16,984 bases of DNA from UBA1724 sp963621575 (GTDB taxonomy: Bacteria; Verrucomicrobiota; Lentisphaeria; Oligosphaerales; Oligosphaeraceae), in assembly GCA_963621575.1 (NCBI GenBank), contig CAVFEH010000029.1:1-16984 (forward strand), given 5' to 3'. Every line of letters starts with the position of its first letter. Position 1 is the first letter of the stretch. A program made the translations under genes and the position numbers. Below, in pieces: positions 15,679-16,984 of the stretch. The notes beneath the pieces were generated by a model. The model saw only the letters and a program-made list of their open reading frames with translations, was not told the DNA's origin and did not search any database.

Positions 15679-16465
15679 GATCATTGAGCGCCAGGCAGTT
15701 TTGCCGAAACTGCCGCGACGCAGCCGAATCCCGCTTCATGTCCCGCGATGATATTTCCGGGACATTGTGGAATCCCGAAAGAAGAAGCATCCTGTCCGCT
15801 GCGAGTTCACGGGAGTCTTCCGTGGAGGGATCGTAGCGCGCAGGCAAGGCAGACGGCAGAACCTTGATGAACCGCGCAATGGGATCCGCCTTGAGACGCC
15901 GCAACAACTCCACCTCGCCTGGCGAAAGGAACCCGCTCACGGGAATCCAGCCACGTCGCGCACGCCCGAGGATTTCTGCAATCGTCTTCTCGTGTTCGGC
16001 GACCGACTTTTTCAGTGTCAGGCGCACATGAAACAAGAGCGGGGATGCCAAAAGGGTAAGATTTCCGATAGCCGACCACTTCCGGCTGGGATCGAGGACC
16101 TGGTGCCGAATGTTTTCAAAACAGTGAAAGCGGTCCGGATGCTCCCGCTTCCAGATCGCCCGCGCCGGATTGAGCCTGATATAGCGGCGAATCGCCTTGA
16201 GCTGCCGCGCATCAAAAGAAATTTCTATGTAGGGATGACGATCGAAGCGAAGTTTTGAGGGGGATGGCGGGAGGGTGCTTTGGGGAGCCAGGAATGACGA
16301 ATGGACGGAGGCTCCGCCCCCGCTCCCCTGGGGCATCTCATCCAATTCTCGAAGAATCTCGTAATCACGCGCACGCCTACGGGAACGCGCCAACACCGCA
16401 CCCAAAATCTCTTCCGGAGGTCTCGAACCTCCTGCATCTTCGGGAGGGCAGGGGCACGGGGGCAA
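15635..16465 (-). CDS. C-terminal part of a split RAYT-like (Y1_Tnp) transposase
   Basis: The frame is open from about 16507 down to TGA at 15635; 276 codons follow the first possible start, a TTG at 16465 that lies in a hairpin. From about residue 73 it reads like the second half of PVC/Bacteroidota Y1-transposase relatives: FDRHPYIEISFDARQL, YIRLNPARA, then IGNLTLL (132-138), a GFLSPGEVE block (178-186) and LAADRMLLLS (221-230). That C-terminal region looks like a Rossmann-type domain; its role is unknown. Residues 1-70 come from the repeat-rich linker and are unlikely to be native sequence. It is in the -1 frame relative to the N-terminal part, and no canonical slippery heptamer was found in the overlap. 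It is therefore either a decayed gene or one frameshifted by inserted DNA. It ends inside the 3' end of cca. Confidence 0.55.
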   Translation of the reverse strand: MPPCPCPPEDAGGSRPPEEILGAVLARSRRRARDYEILRELDEMPQGSGGGASVHSSFLAPQSTLPPSPSKLRFDRHPYIEISFDARQLKAIRRYIRLNPARAIWKREHPDRFHCFENIRHQVLDPSRKWSAIGNLTLLASPLLFHVRLTLKKSVAEHEKTIAEILGRARRGWIPVSGFLSPGEVELLRRLKADPIARFIKVLPSALPARYDPSTEDSRELAADRMLLLSGFHNVPEISSRDMKRDSAASRQFRQNCLALNDLIAALCRRAQTLAP

Positions 16466-16824
16466 CGCCCCCGTCCTTTCGTTGTTTTGGCAGTCCCCCG
16501 TGGCTTCTCATCAATAGACCAGGCGAGTTCGATGGCTTCGACAAGCACAAAGGAAAACCACAACGGATTGAACCAAGGCGCCTGCTCATAATCCACGATC
16601 AAAAGGAAGTGAATGTGGTCCGGCATGATGACGCGATCTGAGAGGGTCGCACATGGATAGACCCTGTGGATTGCACGCAGAATCGAAAGCGCGGTCTTTC
16701 CCAGCGGCAGAAGCTCCGGGGAGCTCTTCACATCCACAAGCCGCGAAAGCACAGGCGGCCGACCTTCGAGGGTCAATGTAACAAAGAAAAACTGTCGCCT
16801 ACGATGATGAAAGGATATCTTCAT
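16225..16824 (-). CDS. N-terminal (HUH nuclease) part of a split RAYT-like transposase
   Basis: From ATG at 16824 (a TTG at 16833 is less likely) the frame runs 199 codons. Residues 8-28 (RRRQFFFVTLTLEG, then RPPVLSR) are the first strand of a Y1_Tnp/IS200-like fold, and VIMPDHIHFLLIV (65-77) holds the HUH pair His70/His72, which binds the metal for single-strand DNA cleavage. After about residue 100 the sequence (TAKTTKGRGRCPRAPALP and on) is translated palindromic repeat and then Arg/Trp-rich nonsense, while the real continuation sits in the -1 frame. A TATATT lies just upstream on the minus strand (16838-16833), close enough to suggest a leaderless or very short transcript. The catalytic Tyr was not assigned. 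Codon use and base composition differ from the + strand genes. Confidence 0.6.
   Translation of the reverse strand: MKISFHHRRRQFFFVTLTLEGRPPVLSRLVDVKSSPELLPLGKTALSILRAIHRVYPCATLSDRVIMPDHIHFLLIVDYEQAPWFNPLWFSFVLVEAIELAWSIDEKPRGTAKTTKGRGRCPRAPALPKMQEVRDLRKRFWVRCWRVPVGVRVITRFFENWMRCPRGAGAEPPSIRHSWLPKAPSRHPPQNFASIVIPT
16416..16432. repeat. Hairpin GGAGGT-CTCGA-ACCTCC in the transposase linker
   Basis: Perfect 6-bp inverted repeat (16416-16421 with 16427-16432) around a 5-nt loop, within the region where the transposase frame is lost. Confidence 0.55.
16447..16474. repeat. REP-like palindrome sharing a 16-mer with intergenic copy B
   Basis: A perfect 8-bp inverted repeat (16456-16463 with 16467-16474) closes a 3-nt loop. 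The minus strand of 16447-16462 is identical to 8482-8497 in copy B. Both then carry CTCCCG after a 6-nt difference. Confidence 0.55.
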
Positions 16825-16889
16825 ACTTCGCAAATATACCTAAGGCATCCCGCCCCGCCCAGTGGATTCCAGCGGCGCCCCCTGGACAC

Positions 16890-16926
16890 AAAAAAGGCCC
16901 GCCTCCCTTGGACGGGGGGCGGGCCT
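16890..16926 (-). terminator. Strong intrinsic terminator for a minus-strand gene beyond the right edge
   Basis: Segments 16895-16907 and 16914-16926 form 13 pairs (one G-T) around a 6-nt loop. Read on the minus strand the hairpin ends in six T (16895-16890). It lies upstream of the transposase start on the same strand, so it should end a gene entering from the right and insulate the transposase. Read on the + strand it is followed by A8, which would not terminate. Confidence 0.8.
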
Positions 16927-16984
16927 GGAAAAAAAAGGTTCGCGCCGCGCTGCTTTCGCACGCTCTTGAACGCACTATCATCGC

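Larger units (their letters stand above)
15635..16824 (-). mobile_element. Degraded or split REP-associated tyrosine transposase (RAYT-like) locus
   Basis: Both halves together cover one transposase with an HUH nuclease domain and a NPAR/SPGE C-terminal domain. No terminal inverted repeats, target duplications or cargo are visible, as expected of RAYTs, which are single-copy genes tied to REP palindromes rather than classic IS elements. The linker between the halves (about 16290-16480) is full of palindromes: ACGGGGGC/GCCCCCGT, GGAGGT/ACCTCC and a CGGAG/CTCCG pair. Confidence 0.55.

Noticed and set aside
16416..16432. tRNA T-arm-like hairpin on the minus strand (GGAGG, loop TTCGAGA, CCTCC)
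   Set aside because: The following 7 nt have no complementary acceptor strand at tRNA distance and no D or anticodon arm is present; it lies inside the transposase linker.
16225..16507. Programmed -1 frameshift joining the two transposase halves
   Set aside because: The frame relation would fit, but I found no canonical slippery heptamer in register in the overlap, and the linker translates as repeat DNA in all frames. Decay or insertion is more likely.
16799..16981. Small minus-strand frame at the right edge
   Set aside because: It reads through the strong terminator hairpin at 16890-16926 and has no domain; at most it contains the tail of an upstream gene.

Overview
This 17 kb window is GC-rich chromosomal DNA from a Gram-negative bacterium, most likely of the PVC group and close to Lentisphaerota/Victivallales. 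Three things point there. The window opens on the end of a pseudopilin-like protein with an H-X9-DG C-terminal motif, a family greatly expanded in those phyla. LpxB and MurG together imply an outer membrane with lipid A plus peptidoglycan. Most first-of-unit start codons have a C/T-rich stretch, not a Shine-Dalgarno sequence, in front of them. The taxonomic call is inference; there is no rRNA or tRNA gene here.

Layout, left to right. (1) 3-824: 3' end of the pseudopilin-like gene, closed by a strong intrinsic terminator that runs into a T8G10 tract. (2) 1167-3359: a secreted CX5R phosphatase with an N-terminal Fn3/Ig-like region and a C-terminal CBM9-like domain. (3) 3642-4430: nagB. (4) 4598-5557: a secreted protein of unknown function. 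(5) 5643-6965: sn-glycerol-1-phosphate dehydrogenase. (6) 7051-8394: a cytoplasmic GH29 alpha-L-fucosidase. (7) 8571-10729: murG and a Xer recombinase, coupled by an ATGA overlap. (8) 10963-15678: metX-lpxB (ATGA overlap), then a YycJ-type metallo-beta-lactamase-fold protein and the CCA-adding enzyme. (9) 15635-16824, minus strand: a RAYT-like Y1 transposase split over two frames and converging on cca. (10) 16890-16926: a minus-strand terminator for a gene beyond the right edge.

The genes are mainly envelope and housekeeping functions: lipid A and peptidoglycan precursors, a polar lipid backbone, chromosome resolution, methionine and tRNA maturation. Added to these are sugar-scavenging enzymes (fucosidase, glucosamine-6-P deaminase) that would suit a glycan-feeding, possibly gut-associated, lifestyle. 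All + strand genes appear intact.

The least explained signal is a family of short hairpin-bearing elements placed just upstream of egsA, murG and metX. One of them shares an exact 16-mer with palindromic DNA inside the split transposase. This looks like a REP/RAYT-type relationship. Other points of interest are the phosphatase-CBM9 fusion, the structured metX leader and the long hairpin before the 4598 gene.
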